A DNA stretch of 64,000 bases from Paraburkholderia sejongensis (GCF_020880815.1 NZ_JAJITD010000013.1:1-64000); one strand, 5' to 3'. Positions 26,891 to 36,261 are shown, counted from the stretch's first letter. The notes: a model not told the origin generated them from the letters alone. Numbers and translations are program-made.

Positions 26891-29299
26891 TTACGACACG
26901 ATATCGACTTCGGCCAGCATGCGCCAGTCGCGCGGCAGCGTCCGGGTCGCAGTGCCGGTCACCGTGACCGTGCCGCTCAGATGAATATCGCGGCTCGAGC
27001 TGCCGACCAGCAGATCGAAGTCGCCCGGCTCGACGATACGCTCGCCGCGCGCGTCGGTGAAGTTCAGCATGTCGACCGGCAGCCTGACCCGCACCCGCGT
27101 TGCCGCGCCGCTCGCCAGCGGAACCCGTGCGAACGCCTTCAACTCGCGCACCGGCCGCGCGACCGACGCATGACGGTCGCGCACATAGATCTGCACGACT
27201 TCGGTACCGTCGCACGCGCCGATGTTTTCGAGCGCGAAGCTCAGTTCGATCGTGCCGTCGTCGATTGCCACTTCGCTTTGCGCGAGCGCGAGCTCGCCGT
27301 AGCGGAACTGCGTATAGCCGAGCCCGAAGCCGAACGGGTAGCGGCAACCGAAGTGGTAGGCGACCGGCGTGCCCGCGCTTTTCAGCCGATGGTTGTACAC
27401 GTACGGCACCGCGCCCGCGCTCTTGGGCACCGACAGCGGCAGACGACCGCTGAAATTGGCGCGGCCCACCAGCAGATCGGCGAGCGCTTCGGCGCCGCGC
27501 TCGCCCGGCGCGAACGCGATGATCTGCGCGGCGATCCGGTCTTCGAGACCGCCCAGGTTGTACGGCCGCCCGCCGGTCATCACGACCACGGTCGGCGTGC
27601 CGCTCGCGACCACCGCTTCGAGCAATTGCTGCTGCACGCCGGGCAGTTCGAGGCTGTCGGTGTCCGAGCCTTCGCCGACCGTACCGGACTGGAACAGGCC
27701 CGCGAGGTCGCCGACGAACACCAGCGCGACGCCGGCCCCGCGCGCGGCTTCGACGGCCGCCGCGATCTGCTGGGTGTCCTTGCTGATCAGTTCGTCGTCG
27801 CGTTTCGCGTCGCCGCTCAGATCGAGCGACACGTCGCCCGGGAACACCGGCGCGCCGGCGCGGCGCTCCTTGATGATGTCGCAGCCGCGCGCGTGGATCA
27901 CGCGCTCGTTGCCGAGCAGCGCGCGCAACGCACGCAGCGGCGTCGCGATCGAGGCGGTGGACTGCTCGCCGCTATTGATCAGATGAACCGGGAAGCTGTA
28001 GCCAGCGAGCAGCGCGAGCGGGTCGTCGGCGGTCGGGCCGATCACCGCGATCTTGTCCGCGCCGTTCGTCTGCAACGGCAGCACGCCGCCTTCGTTGCGC
28101 AACAGCACCGCCGATTCGAGCGCGACCTGATACGCGGTATCGCCCGCGGCCGCGCTCTTCACGTTGACGCGCTCCGGATCGACGTACGGATTCTCGAACA
28201 GGCCGAGCTGGAATTTGGTGCGCAGCACGCGCGACACCGCGGCGTCGATCGTCGCTTCGGTGATCTCGTCGCGCGCCAGCGCTTCCTTCAGATGCACCGC
28301 GCACTCGTGGCCCGGCAGTTCGACGTCGAGGCCCGCGTTGAACGCGAGCGCCGCCGCCGACGCGCTGTCGCGCGCCACCGCATGGTGGCTGAACAGCAGG
28401 TCGACACCTGCGTAATCGGCGACGATCAGACCGTCGAAGCCCCATTTGTCGCGCAGCGTGTCGGTCAGCAACGCGCGGTCGCCGTGACACGGCACGCCGT
28501 CGACGTCGTGATACGCGGGCATCACCGAACCGGCGTTCGCGAGCTTGACCGCCATCTCGAACGGCAGCATGAACACGTCGTTCAGCTCGCGCGGGCCGAC
28601 GTGCACCGGCGCATGATTGCGGCCGCCTTCGCTGGCCGAGTGGCCGACGAAATGCTTGAGCGTCGCGAGCAGATCGCGGCGCTCGCCTTGCAGACCCTTC
28701 ACGTAGTGGCAGGCGAGCACGCCGACCAGGTACGGATCTTCGCCGAGGGTTTCCTCGGTGCGGCCCCAGCGCGGATCGCGCGATACGTCGAGCACCGGCG
28801 CGAGGCCCTGGTGACAGCCGATCGAGCGCGCCTGTTCGCCGATGATCCGGCCGACTTCGCCGACCAGCTGCGGATTCCACGTCGCCGCGTAGTTCAGCGG
28901 CGACGGAAACAGCGTCGCGTCCTTGATCATCAGCCCGACCAGACACTCTTCGTGCGCCATCACCGGAATGCCGAGGCGGGTGTCCTCGACCATCTTGCGC
29001 TGCAGCTCGTTGAGCGCGCGCACGCCTTCCTTCGGCTCGACGGTGTGGGTGCCGAGCGGCCGGGTGATCTGGCCGAGGCCGTGCTGGAGAATTTCGTCGA
29101 CGGTGCTCTGGTTCGCACTCTGCGCAAAGTCGATGCTGCGCGCCTTGTGCTTGCCGTCAGCCGACAGCTTCAGCCACGCGGCGTGCAACTGCGCGATCTT
29201 TTCGTCGAGCGTCATGCGCGCGAGCAGATCGGCCGCGCGCTCCTCCACGGTCGCCGCACTGTTGCGGTAGAGCGGAACGTCACCTTGCCGAAGCAACAT
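26891..29299 (-). CDS. Glycoside hydrolase family 3 (beta-xylosidase/beta-glucosidase)
   Basis: An ~802-residue intracellular glycosidase (no signal peptide), likely releasing xylose or glucose from imported oligosaccharides. AAGGAG precedes the ATG at 29299. Recognisable features are the TIM-barrel start 'ADLLARMTLDEKIAQL', the substrate-binding KHFVGHSASEGGRNHAP, nucleophile Asp in GLIVADYAGVDLL, the alpha/beta sandwich domain with IAVIGPTADDPLALLAGY, and the C-terminal fibronectin-III-like domain beginning near SFALENIGACDGTEVVQIYV. Position directly before xylB and behind an ABC importer favours beta-xylosidase, but GH3 specificity cannot be read reliably. Confidence 0.88.
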   Translation of the reverse strand: MLLRQGDVPLYRNSAATVEERAADLLARMTLDEKIAQLHAAWLKLSADGKHKARSIDFAQSANQSTVDEILQHGLGQITRPLGTHTVEPKEGVRALNELQRKMVEDTRLGIPVMAHEECLVGLMIKDATLFPSPLNYAATWNPQLVGEVGRIIGEQARSIGCHQGLAPVLDVSRDPRWGRTEETLGEDPYLVGVLACHYVKGLQGERRDLLATLKHFVGHSASEGGRNHAPVHVGPRELNDVFMLPFEMAVKLANAGSVMPAYHDVDGVPCHGDRALLTDTLRDKWGFDGLIVADYAGVDLLFSHHAVARDSASAAALAFNAGLDVELPGHECAVHLKEALARDEITEATIDAAVSRVLRTKFQLGLFENPYVDPERVNVKSAAAGDTAYQVALESAVLLRNEGGVLPLQTNGADKIAVIGPTADDPLALLAGYSFPVHLINSGEQSTASIATPLRALRALLGNERVIHARGCDIIKERRAGAPVFPGDVSLDLSGDAKRDDELISKDTQQIAAAVEAARGAGVALVFVGDLAGLFQSGTVGEGSDTDSLELPGVQQQLLEAVVASGTPTVVVMTGGRPYNLGGLEDRIAAQIIAFAPGERGAEALADLLVGRANFSGRLPLSVPKSAGAVPYVYNHRLKSAGTPVAYHFGCRYPFGFGLGYTQFRYGELALAQSEVAIDDGTIELSFALENIGACDGTEVVQIYVRDRHASVARPVRELKAFARVPLASGAATRVRVRLPVDMLNFTDARGERIVEPGDFDLLVGSSSRDIHLSGTVTVTGTATRTLPRDWRMLAEVDIVS

Positions 29300-29418
29300 C
29301 GAAAACTCCTTTTGTCCTGTTGTGTGAAGCGCGCGAAGCGCCGGCACCGCCGTGATTCGCCCGCGCGCGGCGGGGCGTTGGATCAACGGCGATGCGATCC
29401 CTACGTTTTCATTTTCCC

Positions 29419-29432
29419 TGCGAATATTCGCA
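29419..29432. promoter_or_regulatory. Perfect palindrome TGCGAATATTCGCA upstream of the GH3 gene
   Basis: A 14-bp perfect palindrome about 120 bp before the GH3 start, in the 209-bp gap to the ABC ATPase gene. It has no T-run, so it is not an obvious terminator. An operator for a separate promoter of GH3-xylBC is the simplest reading. It differs from the other operators in the window. Confidence 0.4.
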
Positions 29433-29508
29433 GTCCTGCTGATCGATCGAGTGCGGGCGCGAGTCGACCGCGGCTACGGGTGAGCCGCGGCCGCTGGCGC
29501 CGCTGAAC

Positions 29509-30639
29509 TCAGTGCAGACGCGGCAGCGCGAAGTCCTTGTCGTCGAACACGTGACACGCATCCGGTGCCAGCGCCAGTTCGATCCGCTCGTCGGCGCTCA
29601 CGCCGCCGTCGCCGGGCAGCTTCGCGATGATCGGATTGCCGTCGCGCGCGCCGCCGGCCAGATGCACGTAGCTGTGCTCGCCCATCCGCTCGACCAGCCG
29701 CACCGCACAGCGGATCGTCTGCACGCCGGGCTGGCTCGACGGCAGCGCCAGATGCTCGGGACGCACGCCGAGCGTGACCTGCGCGCCGACCGTCAGGCGC
29801 CGGCCGTCCACCTGCGCGCGCGCCCGCTCGCCGGTCGTCAGTTCGACCTCGATGCCGCGCTCGTCGGTCGCGAGCACTTTGGCCGGCAGGAAGTTCATCT
29901 TCGGCGACCCGATAAAGCCGGCGACGAAGCGGCTCTTGGGCCGGTGATACAGATCGAGCGGCGCGCCGATCTGCGCGATGCTGCCGTGCTTCTCCATCTC
30001 CGCGCCGGCGTGCAGCAGCACGATCTTGTCGGCGAGCGCCATCGCTTCGATCTGGTCGTGCGTGACGTAGACCGCGCTCGCGCGGCGGAACTCGCGATGC
30101 AGGCGGGCGATTTCGGTGCGGGTCTGCACGCGCAGCGCGGCGTCCAGATTCGACAGCGGTTCGTCGAACAGGAACACGCCGGGCTCGCGCACGATCGCGC
30201 GGCCGATCGCGACGCGCTGACGCTGGCCGCCGGACAGCGCGGCCGGACGGCGTTCGAGATAGCTGTCCAGTTGCAGCGCGGCGGCCGCGCTGCGCACCTT
30301 CTGGTCGATGATCGCCTTGTCGACTTTCGCCTGGCGCAGACCGAAGGCCATGTTCTCGTACACGCTCATATGCGGATACAGCGCGTAGTTCTGGAACACC
30401 ATCGCGACCTGGCGCTTGGCCGGTTCGACGCTGTTCATCAACTGGCCGTCGATTCGCAGCTCGCCGTCGGTGATCGATTCGAGTCCGGCGATCATCCGCA
30501 GCAGCGTGGACTTGCCGCAACCCGACGGGCCGAGGAACACGCAGAATTCGTTGTGGCCGACTTCGAGGTTGGCGTCGCGAATCACCGTGGTGCCGCTCGT
30601 ATAGGACTTCTGGACGTTAGTAAGGGAGATGCTTGCCAT
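29509..30639 (-). CDS. Sugar ABC transporter ATP-binding protein (MsmK/UgpC/MalK type)
   Basis: A 376-residue ATPase of the carbohydrate-uptake CUT1 class. It contains Walker A GPSGCGKST, Q-loop FQNYALYPH, signature LSGGQRQR, Walker B VFLFDEPLSNLDA and switch His VTHDQIEA. The C-terminal OB-fold regulatory domain (about residues 235-376) carries GVRPEHLAL. It is the fourth gene of an operon (binding protein, two permeases, ATPase), 72 bp after the second permease. The load is probably xylo- or beta-linked oligosaccharides given the GH3 gene behind it, by inference. Confidence 0.92.
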   Translation of the reverse strand: MASISLTNVQKSYTSGTTVIRDANLEVGHNEFCVFLGPSGCGKSTLLRMIAGLESITDGELRIDGQLMNSVEPAKRQVAMVFQNYALYPHMSVYENMAFGLRQAKVDKAIIDQKVRSAAAALQLDSYLERRPAALSGGQRQRVAIGRAIVREPGVFLFDEPLSNLDAALRVQTRTEIARLHREFRRASAVYVTHDQIEAMALADKIVLLHAGAEMEKHGSIAQIGAPLDLYHRPKSRFVAGFIGSPKMNFLPAKVLATDERGIEVELTTGERARAQVDGRRLTVGAQVTLGVRPEHLALPSSQPGVQTIRCAVRLVERMGEHSYVHLAGGARDGNPIIAKLPGDGGVSADERIELALAPDACHVFDDKDFALPRLH

Positions 30640-30711
30640 GACGTTGTATGCGAAGTTCGGTGCGCGGGCCGGCTTCAGCCCGCGCGTTGTCGAGGTGGTA
30701 GGCGAGGCGGC

Positions 30712-31542
30712 TCAGCCCTTCAGCGAGCCGGCCATCATTCCCTTGATCACGCGCTCCTGACCGAACGCATAGGCGACGATCAGCGGCAGCGAGGTGAGCA
30801 CGAGCACGGCCAGCATCGACGGGATGTTCGACGCGTATTGCCCCATGAAGTCCCAGATCGCGAGCGGCAGCGTACGGTGCTCGGCGGTCGACGTGAGCAT
30901 GTACGCGAAGATGAACTCGTTCCACAGACCGATGCCGTTGAAGATCGCGACCGTCGCGAGCCCCGGCGCCGACAGCGGGAAGAAAATGCGCCAGAAGATC
31001 CGGAACGGGCTGCAGCCGTCGAGTTGCGCCGCTTCTTCGAGTTCGCGCGGAATCTGCCGCATGAACTCGGTCAGGATGAAGATCGACACCGGCAGGCTCA
31101 GCGCGACATACGGCCCGAGCAGCGCGAACGCGGTGTCGTAGAAGCCGAGGTTGCGCGTGAGCAGATAGATCGGCACCAGCGTCGCGTGCAGCGGCACGAT
31201 CATCCCGGCCACCACCAGACCGAACAGCGTCTTGTTCAGCGCGAAACGCACGCGGGCGAACACATATGCCGCCATCGCGCTGATGATCGTGATCAGCAGC
31301 ACCGACACGCCTACCGTAAACACGCTGTTACGGAAGTAGGTGAAGAACGGGCCCTGCAGAACGGCGGCGTAATTGCCCCAGTAAAAGTGCGCGGGCAGCG
31401 CCCACACGGAACTCGTGTAAGTCTCTTCCTGGCTCTTGAAGCTCGAGACGACCATGAAGATAAACGGGATCGTCGTGACGCCGAGCCAGATGATCGCAAG
31501 CAGAGGAACGCCGATGCGGGGAAAGCGAAATTTCTTGTTCAT
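30712..31542 (-). CDS. Sugar ABC transporter permease (MalG-like)
   Basis: A 276-residue six-helix inner-membrane permease. The EAA motif that contacts the ATPase is visible as ELEEAAQLDGCSPFRIFWRI. The short N-terminus, TTIPFIFMVVSSFK start and C-terminal GMMAGSLKG are typical of MalG-type CUT1 subunits. The ribosome binding site (CGAGGT) lies inside the end of the preceding permease gene, with only three bases between stop and start, so the two subunits are made together. Confidence 0.92.
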   Translation of the reverse strand: MNKKFRFPRIGVPLLAIIWLGVTTIPFIFMVVSSFKSQEETYTSSVWALPAHFYWGNYAAVLQGPFFTYFRNSVFTVGVSVLLITIISAMAAYVFARVRFALNKTLFGLVVAGMIVPLHATLVPIYLLTRNLGFYDTAFALLGPYVALSLPVSIFILTEFMRQIPRELEEAAQLDGCSPFRIFWRIFFPLSAPGLATVAIFNGIGLWNEFIFAYMLTSTAEHRTLPLAIWDFMGQYASNIPSMLAVLVLTSLPLIVAYAFGQERVIKGMMAGSLKG

Positions 31543-31545
31543 GGT

Positions 31546-32463
31546 TCAAACCTCGGTTGCGTAACGACGGCTGAGATACATCGATACCGCCGCCACCGCG
31601 ATGACGATCAGGAACATCGCCGAGCCGATCGTGCTGCCGTAGCCGAGCTGGAACGAACTGAACACGGTGCGATACATATAGGTGGCCATCACCTCGGACG
31701 AGCCTTCCGGGCCGCCGCCGGTCATCACGAACACCAGATCGAAGTAGCGCAGCGAACCGAGCACCGACAGGATCACCGCGGTGCGCACCGTGCCTTGCAG
31801 ATGCGGCAGCTTGATGCGCCAGAAAATGGTCCACTGCGATGCGCCGTCGAGCAGCGCCGCCTCGTTGACCTCGGCCGGCATCGACGAAAGGCCGGCCAGA
31901 AACAGAATCATGTAGAACGGCGCGTTCTGCCAGATGATCACGGCGATCGTCGCGGCCAGCGAGAAATGCGGGTCGCCCAGCCAGTCCTTCGCGAGACTGT
32001 CGAGGCCGAACGCCTGCAACGCGAGATTGAGCGGGCCGAAATTCGGGTCGTAGATCTGCTTGAACAGCACACCGATCGCGACGCTCGACATCAGCAGCGG
32101 CAGGAAATAAAGCACCTTCAGCAGGCGCGAGCCGCGGCCGGCTTTTTCCAGCAGCACGGCGAGCGCGAGCGCGATCGGCAGCTGGATCACGATCGACGCG
32201 ACCGCGAGAATCACGTTGTTCTTCAGCGATTGCCAGAACACCATGTCGTGTGCGAGCCGGGCCCAGTTAGCAAAGCCGATATAACGGGCGGTATTGCCGA
32301 GGCCGTTCCAGTCGAGCAGCGACAGCCGCAAACTGGAGAGCAGCGGATAGAGCAGGAAAACGGCCAGCAGCAGCAGCGACGGCGCGAGAAACACGACCGT
32401 GACCAACGTTTGCGGCGACAGCCGCAGCCGGCGTTCGGGTGTAGCGGAGAGTGCGATATTCAC
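31546..32463 (-). CDS. Sugar ABC transporter permease (MalF-like)
   Basis: A 305-residue permease with six predicted helices. It begins with a hydrophilic tail and 'VVFLAPSLLLLAVFLLYPLLSSLRLSLLDWNG' (outline), the common first helix of MalF-type subunits, and carries the EAA loop EVNEAALLDGASQWTIFWRI. It follows the binding-protein gene by 60 bp and precedes its partner permease by three. With them it should form the membrane channel of a CUT1 importer. Confidence 0.92.
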   Translation of the reverse strand: MNIALSATPERRLRLSPQTLVTVVFLAPSLLLLAVFLLYPLLSSLRLSLLDWNGLGNTARYIGFANWARLAHDMVFWQSLKNNVILAVASIVIQLPIALALAVLLEKAGRGSRLLKVLYFLPLLMSSVAIGVLFKQIYDPNFGPLNLALQAFGLDSLAKDWLGDPHFSLAATIAVIIWQNAPFYMILFLAGLSSMPAEVNEAALLDGASQWTIFWRIKLPHLQGTVRTAVILSVLGSLRYFDLVFVMTGGGPEGSSEVMATYMYRTVFSSFQLGYGSTIGSAMFLIVIAVAAVSMYLSRRYATEV

Positions 32464-32523
32464 GAGCTTGTCTGCCGGCCGGCACCTCGCGGTGACGGCC
32501 GGTCTTTTCCGTTGAACTGGAGA

Positions 32524-33819
32524 TTAACCGCCCTTCTTCGCGGCGGCCTGCATTTGCTGCGCGGCGGCCTCGGGCGTCAGCGAAAGACCGAACAGTTGCT
32601 GCGTCGTGTCCTTGTGCATTTCGCCGAGCGCCGGCGGCAGTGCCTGGTCGTACCACAACTGCACGCTCGGCGCCGCGGCGAGCAGCTTCTGCAGACGCTG
32701 CGTGAACGGATCGTCGATTCGCACGTTGTTGACCGGCGGCAGCTTGTGGTCATCCGACGCGCGAGCCTGCATCGCCTGATCGTCGGTCAGCGACTGGATC
32801 AGCTTGAACGCCGCATCCGGCGACTTGCACTCGGCGGAGATGCTCAGGAAGCCGTCGCCGACCGTACCGATCAGGTCGCGCGGATCGCCCTTGCCGCCCG
32901 GCACCGTCGGGAACGGGAAGAAGTCCAGATCCTTCGAGAACGCCGGCGCCTCGTTGGCGATCGTCGACGCTTCCCATGCGCCCATCAGCTCCATCGCGGC
33001 CTTGCCCGAGTACAGCAGACGGCGCGACGCGCCCGAGTCGTAATCGAGACCGTTGATGCCGGGCGCGAACGCGCCGGCCTTCACCAGTTCCTGAATCCGC
33101 TTGCCCGCTTCGACGAAGGCCGGGTCTTCGAAGCCCTTGCCCTTGCCCGCGAGCGCGTCCTTCACGACCTGCGGACCACCGATCCGGTCGACCAGGTACA
33201 TGTAGTACATCGAACCGGTCCACTTGTTCTTGTTCGCGAGCGAGAACGCGGCGACGTTGTGCGACTTCAGCACTTCGACCACGTGCATCAGTTCATCCCA
33301 CGTCTTCGGCGGCGTAATGCCGTACTTCTTGAAGGTTTCCTTGTTGTAGAAAATCACCGCGGCAGCGGCGTTTTCTGCGGCCACGCCGTAGGTCTTGCCG
33401 TCGAACGTGGTCACGTCCCACGACGACTGCATGAAGCGGTTGCGATACGCCGGATCCTTGCTCAGGTAAGGCGTGAGGTCGAGGATCTGACCGGACTGCA
33501 CGTACTCGTGAAGGCCGCCGCCGCCCCAGTTCTCGAACACGCAAGGCGGCTGGTTCGCGCCGAACGCGACCTTCAGCTTGGTCTTGTACGCCTCGTTGAG
33601 CACGTGCGAATTTTCGACCTTGTAACCCGGAGTCGACTTCTCAAAGCGATCCGACGCGTCGCGAATGATCTTGCTCGACGACGCATTGGTTTGCTGGTCC
33701 CACACGGTGAGCGTCCTGGACTCCGCCGCGACGGCGTTCGAAACTACTGCAGACAACGTAAATAGCAGCGCCGTGGCGCCGACGATGGACCGCGCTTTTG
33801 AAAAAGCCGGGTTCGCCAT
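32524..33819 (-). CDS. Sugar ABC transporter substrate-binding protein (family 1)
   Basis: A 431-residue periplasmic binding protein, first gene of the operon. It has a Sec signal peptide (hydrophobic core ~13-26, cleavage near AVAAE), then LTVWDQQTN and the two-lobed family-1 fold with AAENAAAAVIFYNKETFKKYGI and GAWEAST. AAGGAGA precedes the ATG. The ligand is unknown; the operon leads to a GH3 glycosidase, so a xylo-oligosaccharide or other beta-glycoside is likely. The promoter area upstream holds the repeat block at 33863-33893, and the divergent LacI regulator is 244 bp away. Confidence 0.9.
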   Translation of the reverse strand: MANPAFSKARSIVGATALLFTLSAVVSNAVAAESRTLTVWDQQTNASSSKIIRDASDRFEKSTPGYKVENSHVLNEAYKTKLKVAFGANQPPCVFENWGGGGLHEYVQSGQILDLTPYLSKDPAYRNRFMQSSWDVTTFDGKTYGVAAENAAAAVIFYNKETFKKYGITPPKTWDELMHVVEVLKSHNVAAFSLANKNKWTGSMYYMYLVDRIGGPQVVKDALAGKGKGFEDPAFVEAGKRIQELVKAGAFAPGINGLDYDSGASRRLLYSGKAAMELMGAWEASTIANEAPAFSKDLDFFPFPTVPGGKGDPRDLIGTVGDGFLSISAECKSPDAAFKLIQSLTDDQAMQARASDDHKLPPVNNVRIDDPFTQRLQKLLAAAPSVQLWYDQALPPALGEMHKDTTQQLFGLSLTPEAAAQQMQAAAKKGG

Positions 33820-33862
33820 GTTATGTCTCCTTTCTAGGATTTATAAGAAACCGCCGGGTCTC

Positions 33863-33893
33863 CAACGTTAGCCTTAACGTTAGCGAATGTTAG
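33863..33893. promoter_or_regulatory. Operator block before the first ABC operon (AACGTTAG repeats)
   Basis: Three phased direct repeats: AACGTTAG (33864-33871), AACGTTAG (33876-33883) and ATGTTAG (33887-33893), about one helical turn apart and ~45 bp upstream of the binding-protein start. An almost identical block lies at 36262-36291. The adjacent divergent LacI protein is the probable ligand. Confidence 0.55.
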
Positions 33894-34032
33894 GGCAGCG
33901 TTCGAACTACGGCTATGCGGGATTTTACCTGGTATCAGAACCTTAAAGCTTGCATCCTGCATCAGATTAGCCCCCTGAGCATGGGGCTGAAATGACAACG
34001 CCTCTGGTAGAATAGCGACTACATAAACGGTA

Positions 34033-34051
34033 TCGCTAACGTGATTAGCGA
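34033..34051. promoter_or_regulatory. Inverted repeat before the LacI gene (TCGCTAA / TTAGCGA)
   Basis: Perfect 7-bp arms (34033-34039 and 34045-34051) with a 5-base spacer, 13 bp before the LacI start codon. The arm TTAGCG recurs in the CGTTAGCG parts of the blocks at 33863 and 36262, which suggests that one protein reads all three and that the regulator gene is autoregulated. Confidence 0.5.
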
Positions 34052-34063
34052 GTCGAACCAACG

Positions 34064-35140
34064 ATGACTTCTCGCACTCCTTCCACCCGCATGGCCAGGC
34101 AGACGCCCACGCTGGAGCATGTCGCGAAGCTGGCCGGCGTCTCCCAGATGACCGCGTCGCGCGCGCTCAACGGCCGCCCCGGCGTGTCGCGCGAAACCCG
34201 CGACGAAGTACTGCGCATCGCGTCGGACATCGGTTACGTGGTCAACCGCACCGCGCAGAAACTCTCCGGCGGCCGCAACGGCATCATCGGCATCATCACG
34301 CCGACGCTCGACACGCAGTTTTCCAGCGAACTGGTGCTCGGCGCGGGCCGCGCGGCACGCGGCGCGGGCATGGAGATGCTGGTCTACACGGTGTTCGACG
34401 AAGACCGTCATACTCATCACGATCTGCTCGGCCTGATCCAGCAATTCTCCGACGGCATCCTCGCAATCCTGCCGCGCGAATCGCTGTGTCTCGAAGCGCT
34501 CGCCACCGCCAAGGTGCCGGTCGTCGTGGTCGATCAACGCGGCACACTGACGGGCTTTCCGTCGGTCTCGGTCGACAACTACGGCGGCGCGTGTCTGGCG
34601 GTCGAGCATCTGGCCGAACTCGGTCACAAGCGGATCGCCTTTCTGGCCGGCGACGAAACCATCGAAGGCGTGCGCGATCGCCAGCGCGGCTATCACGACA
34701 CGCTCGCGCGCCTGAACCTCGTGCGCGAAGACGCGCTGGTCGCGGCGGGCGACCTGTCGCAGATGATGGCGTTCGACGTCACCTTCGACCTGCTGAACCT
34801 GCCCGAGCCGCCCACCGCGATCTTCACCGCCAACGACCAGAGCGCGTTCGGCGTGATCGCCGCGATCCGCGAAGCGGGTCTGCGAGTACCGGACGACATC
34901 TCGGTGATCGGCTTCGACGATATTCCGATGTCCGAACAATTCCATCCGGCGCTCACCACGATCCGCCAGCCGTTCCAGCAGATGGCGCGCTCGGCGGTCA
35001 ACACGCTGCTCGCGCAGATCGCCGGCATCGACGCCGCTTCGCAGCGCATCACGCTGCCGGCCGAACTGGTGGTGCGCGATTCCACCGGTCCGGTCCGCAC
35101 GAAGCAGCGCCGCGCCCGTCACCAGATCGTTTCTACATAA
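34064..35140 (+). CDS. LacI-family regulator of the first ABC operon
   Basis: A 358-residue repressor with the HTH PTLEHVAKLAGVSQMTASRALNG (about residues 15-38), the hinge VNRTAQKLSGGR, and a sugar-binding domain with VVVVDQRGTL and PDDISVIGFDDIPMSE. It is divergent from the ABC/GH3 operon and flanked by matching repeats on both sides of the gap, so it very likely represses that operon and itself. The effector is probably the imported sugar. Starts at 34064 or 34091 are both possible. Its 3' end overlaps the convergent vapC-like gene by 22 bp. Confidence 0.88.
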   Translation: MTSRTPSTRMARQTPTLEHVAKLAGVSQMTASRALNGRPGVSRETRDEVLRIASDIGYVVNRTAQKLSGGRNGIIGIITPTLDTQFSSELVLGAGRAARGAGMEMLVYTVFDEDRHTHHDLLGLIQQFSDGILAILPRESLCLEALATAKVPVVVVDQRGTLTGFPSVSVDNYGGACLAVEHLAELGHKRIAFLAGDETIEGVRDRQRGYHDTLARLNLVREDALVAAGDLSQMMAFDVTFDLLNLPEPPTAIFTANDQSAFGVIAAIREAGLRVPDDISVIGFDDIPMSEQFHPALTTIRQPFQQMARSAVNTLLAQIAGIDAASQRITLPAELVVRDSTGPVRTKQRRARHQIVST

Positions 35141-35508
35141 GTCGACGCGCGCACCTTCGCATCGGAGGTGACCAGCGCGCCGCCGTAGGTGCGCGCGGTC
35201 GCGACGATCAGCCGTTGATGCGAGCTGAGCGCCGGCGACAGCGTGGCCGCGCGGAACGCGATCTCGGTGTCGACCGGAATCATCCGCACGCCGTCCAGCG
35301 ACAGAAACGTCGACAGCCAGCTGCGCGCATCCATAGACAAACCCAGACTGCCCGCCTTCACGAGCTCGGCGATCTCCAGCGCGCTGATCGCCGAGATCAG
35401 GATCTCGCCGCCGTCGAGCTCGCGGTCGATCGCCTCGTGCGCGGCCTGGCTCAGCGCCTTCTGCCTGCCGAGCCAGCACACCAGCGCCAGCGTATCGAGC
35501 GTGATCAT
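35119..35508 (-). CDS. vapC: PIN-domain toxin (VapC family)
   Basis: A 129-residue PIN-domain ribonuclease, the toxin of a type II pair. Acidic catalytic residues are in place: D5 in MITLDTLALV, E in ISALEIAELV, and D in ALVTSDAKV. Family members cleave tRNA or rRNA until bound by the antitoxin. The start overlaps the antitoxin gene by four bases. The last 22 bases overlap the 3' end of the convergent LacI gene, an unusually tight arrangement that may reflect insertion of the pair there. Confidence 0.85.
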   Translation of the reverse strand: MITLDTLALVCWLGRQKALSQAAHEAIDRELDGGEILISAISALEIAELVKAGSLGLSMDARSWLSTFLSLDGVRMIPVDTEIAFRAATLSPALSSHQRLIVATARTYGGALVTSDAKVRASTYVETIW

Positions 35509-35738
35509 CCCTCTTCCTGCTCCGCGGCGACCGGTTGCAGCGCATGCTTGAGGTTGAAGTGCGTGATCGACGCGCGCAGCAGCTCGAGCGGATTTTCCTG
35601 CTTGCTGCGATACGGCCGGATCTCGATGGTCGGATGCCCCCGGTCCGTCACGATCACGGTTTCACCCAACGCTTCGACCTGGCGAAACAATTCGCACGCG
35701 CGGGATTTGAAAATGGCTTTGGATACTCGCTTTTCCAT
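35505..35738 (-). CDS. Antitoxin of the Phd/YefM type paired with VapC
   Basis: A 77-residue antitoxin. The ATG at 35738 is preferred because GGTGGAG stands 8 bases before it; a GTG at 35750 would swallow that site. The N-terminal part follows the Phd/YefM dimer fold (VSKAIFKSRACELFRQVEALGETVIVTDRGHPTIEIRPY), which binds DNA, and the C-terminal tail should wrap the PIN toxin. It overlaps vapC by four bases and is expected to repress the pair together with the toxin. Confidence 0.83.
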   Translation of the reverse strand: MEKRVSKAIFKSRACELFRQVEALGETVIVTDRGHPTIEIRPYRSKQENPLELLRASITHFNLKHALQPVAAEQEEG

Positions 35739-36261
35739 GACGCTCTCCACCCAACTGAAATTCCAACGGTTATTTTTGTGCCGGGCCGCCGCGTCGGCTC
35801 TCGCACGCTACTGCTGCGCGACCTGACCGTCTTTATCAAACCTGCCTCACACCTGCCTCACTCGTTACTGCCCGAGTTCCTTCCTGAAGCTCTCTCCAGC
35901 TTCAGTCCTGCCCTGATGCGACGCGCTCGCGGCGACCGCGCGATGGCGACGCTCGCGGCGCCGGCGCGGTCCTGCAATCGTGTCTTGAAGTAGCGCAAGT
36001 AGCCCGCCGGTGCCAGAGCGGCACCGCTGCGCCACCCGGGTCGGGGGCGGGCACGCCGGCGGCGCCGACAACCTGTTCTGTTGTGCGCCTCCGGGACCTG
36101 TGCGAATCGCGGGGTACGTACTGCTAGCGAGAGGATGTTGCGCGGCGCCGTCTGCGCGGCGCTCGTTGCAGCGGATCGCCACGCCGTGAAGCGCGGCGGC
36201 GCGTTATGGGAAGCGCAATTTGCCGTTGTGCGACCTGCTCCTCGACGAGGCACGAACATTT

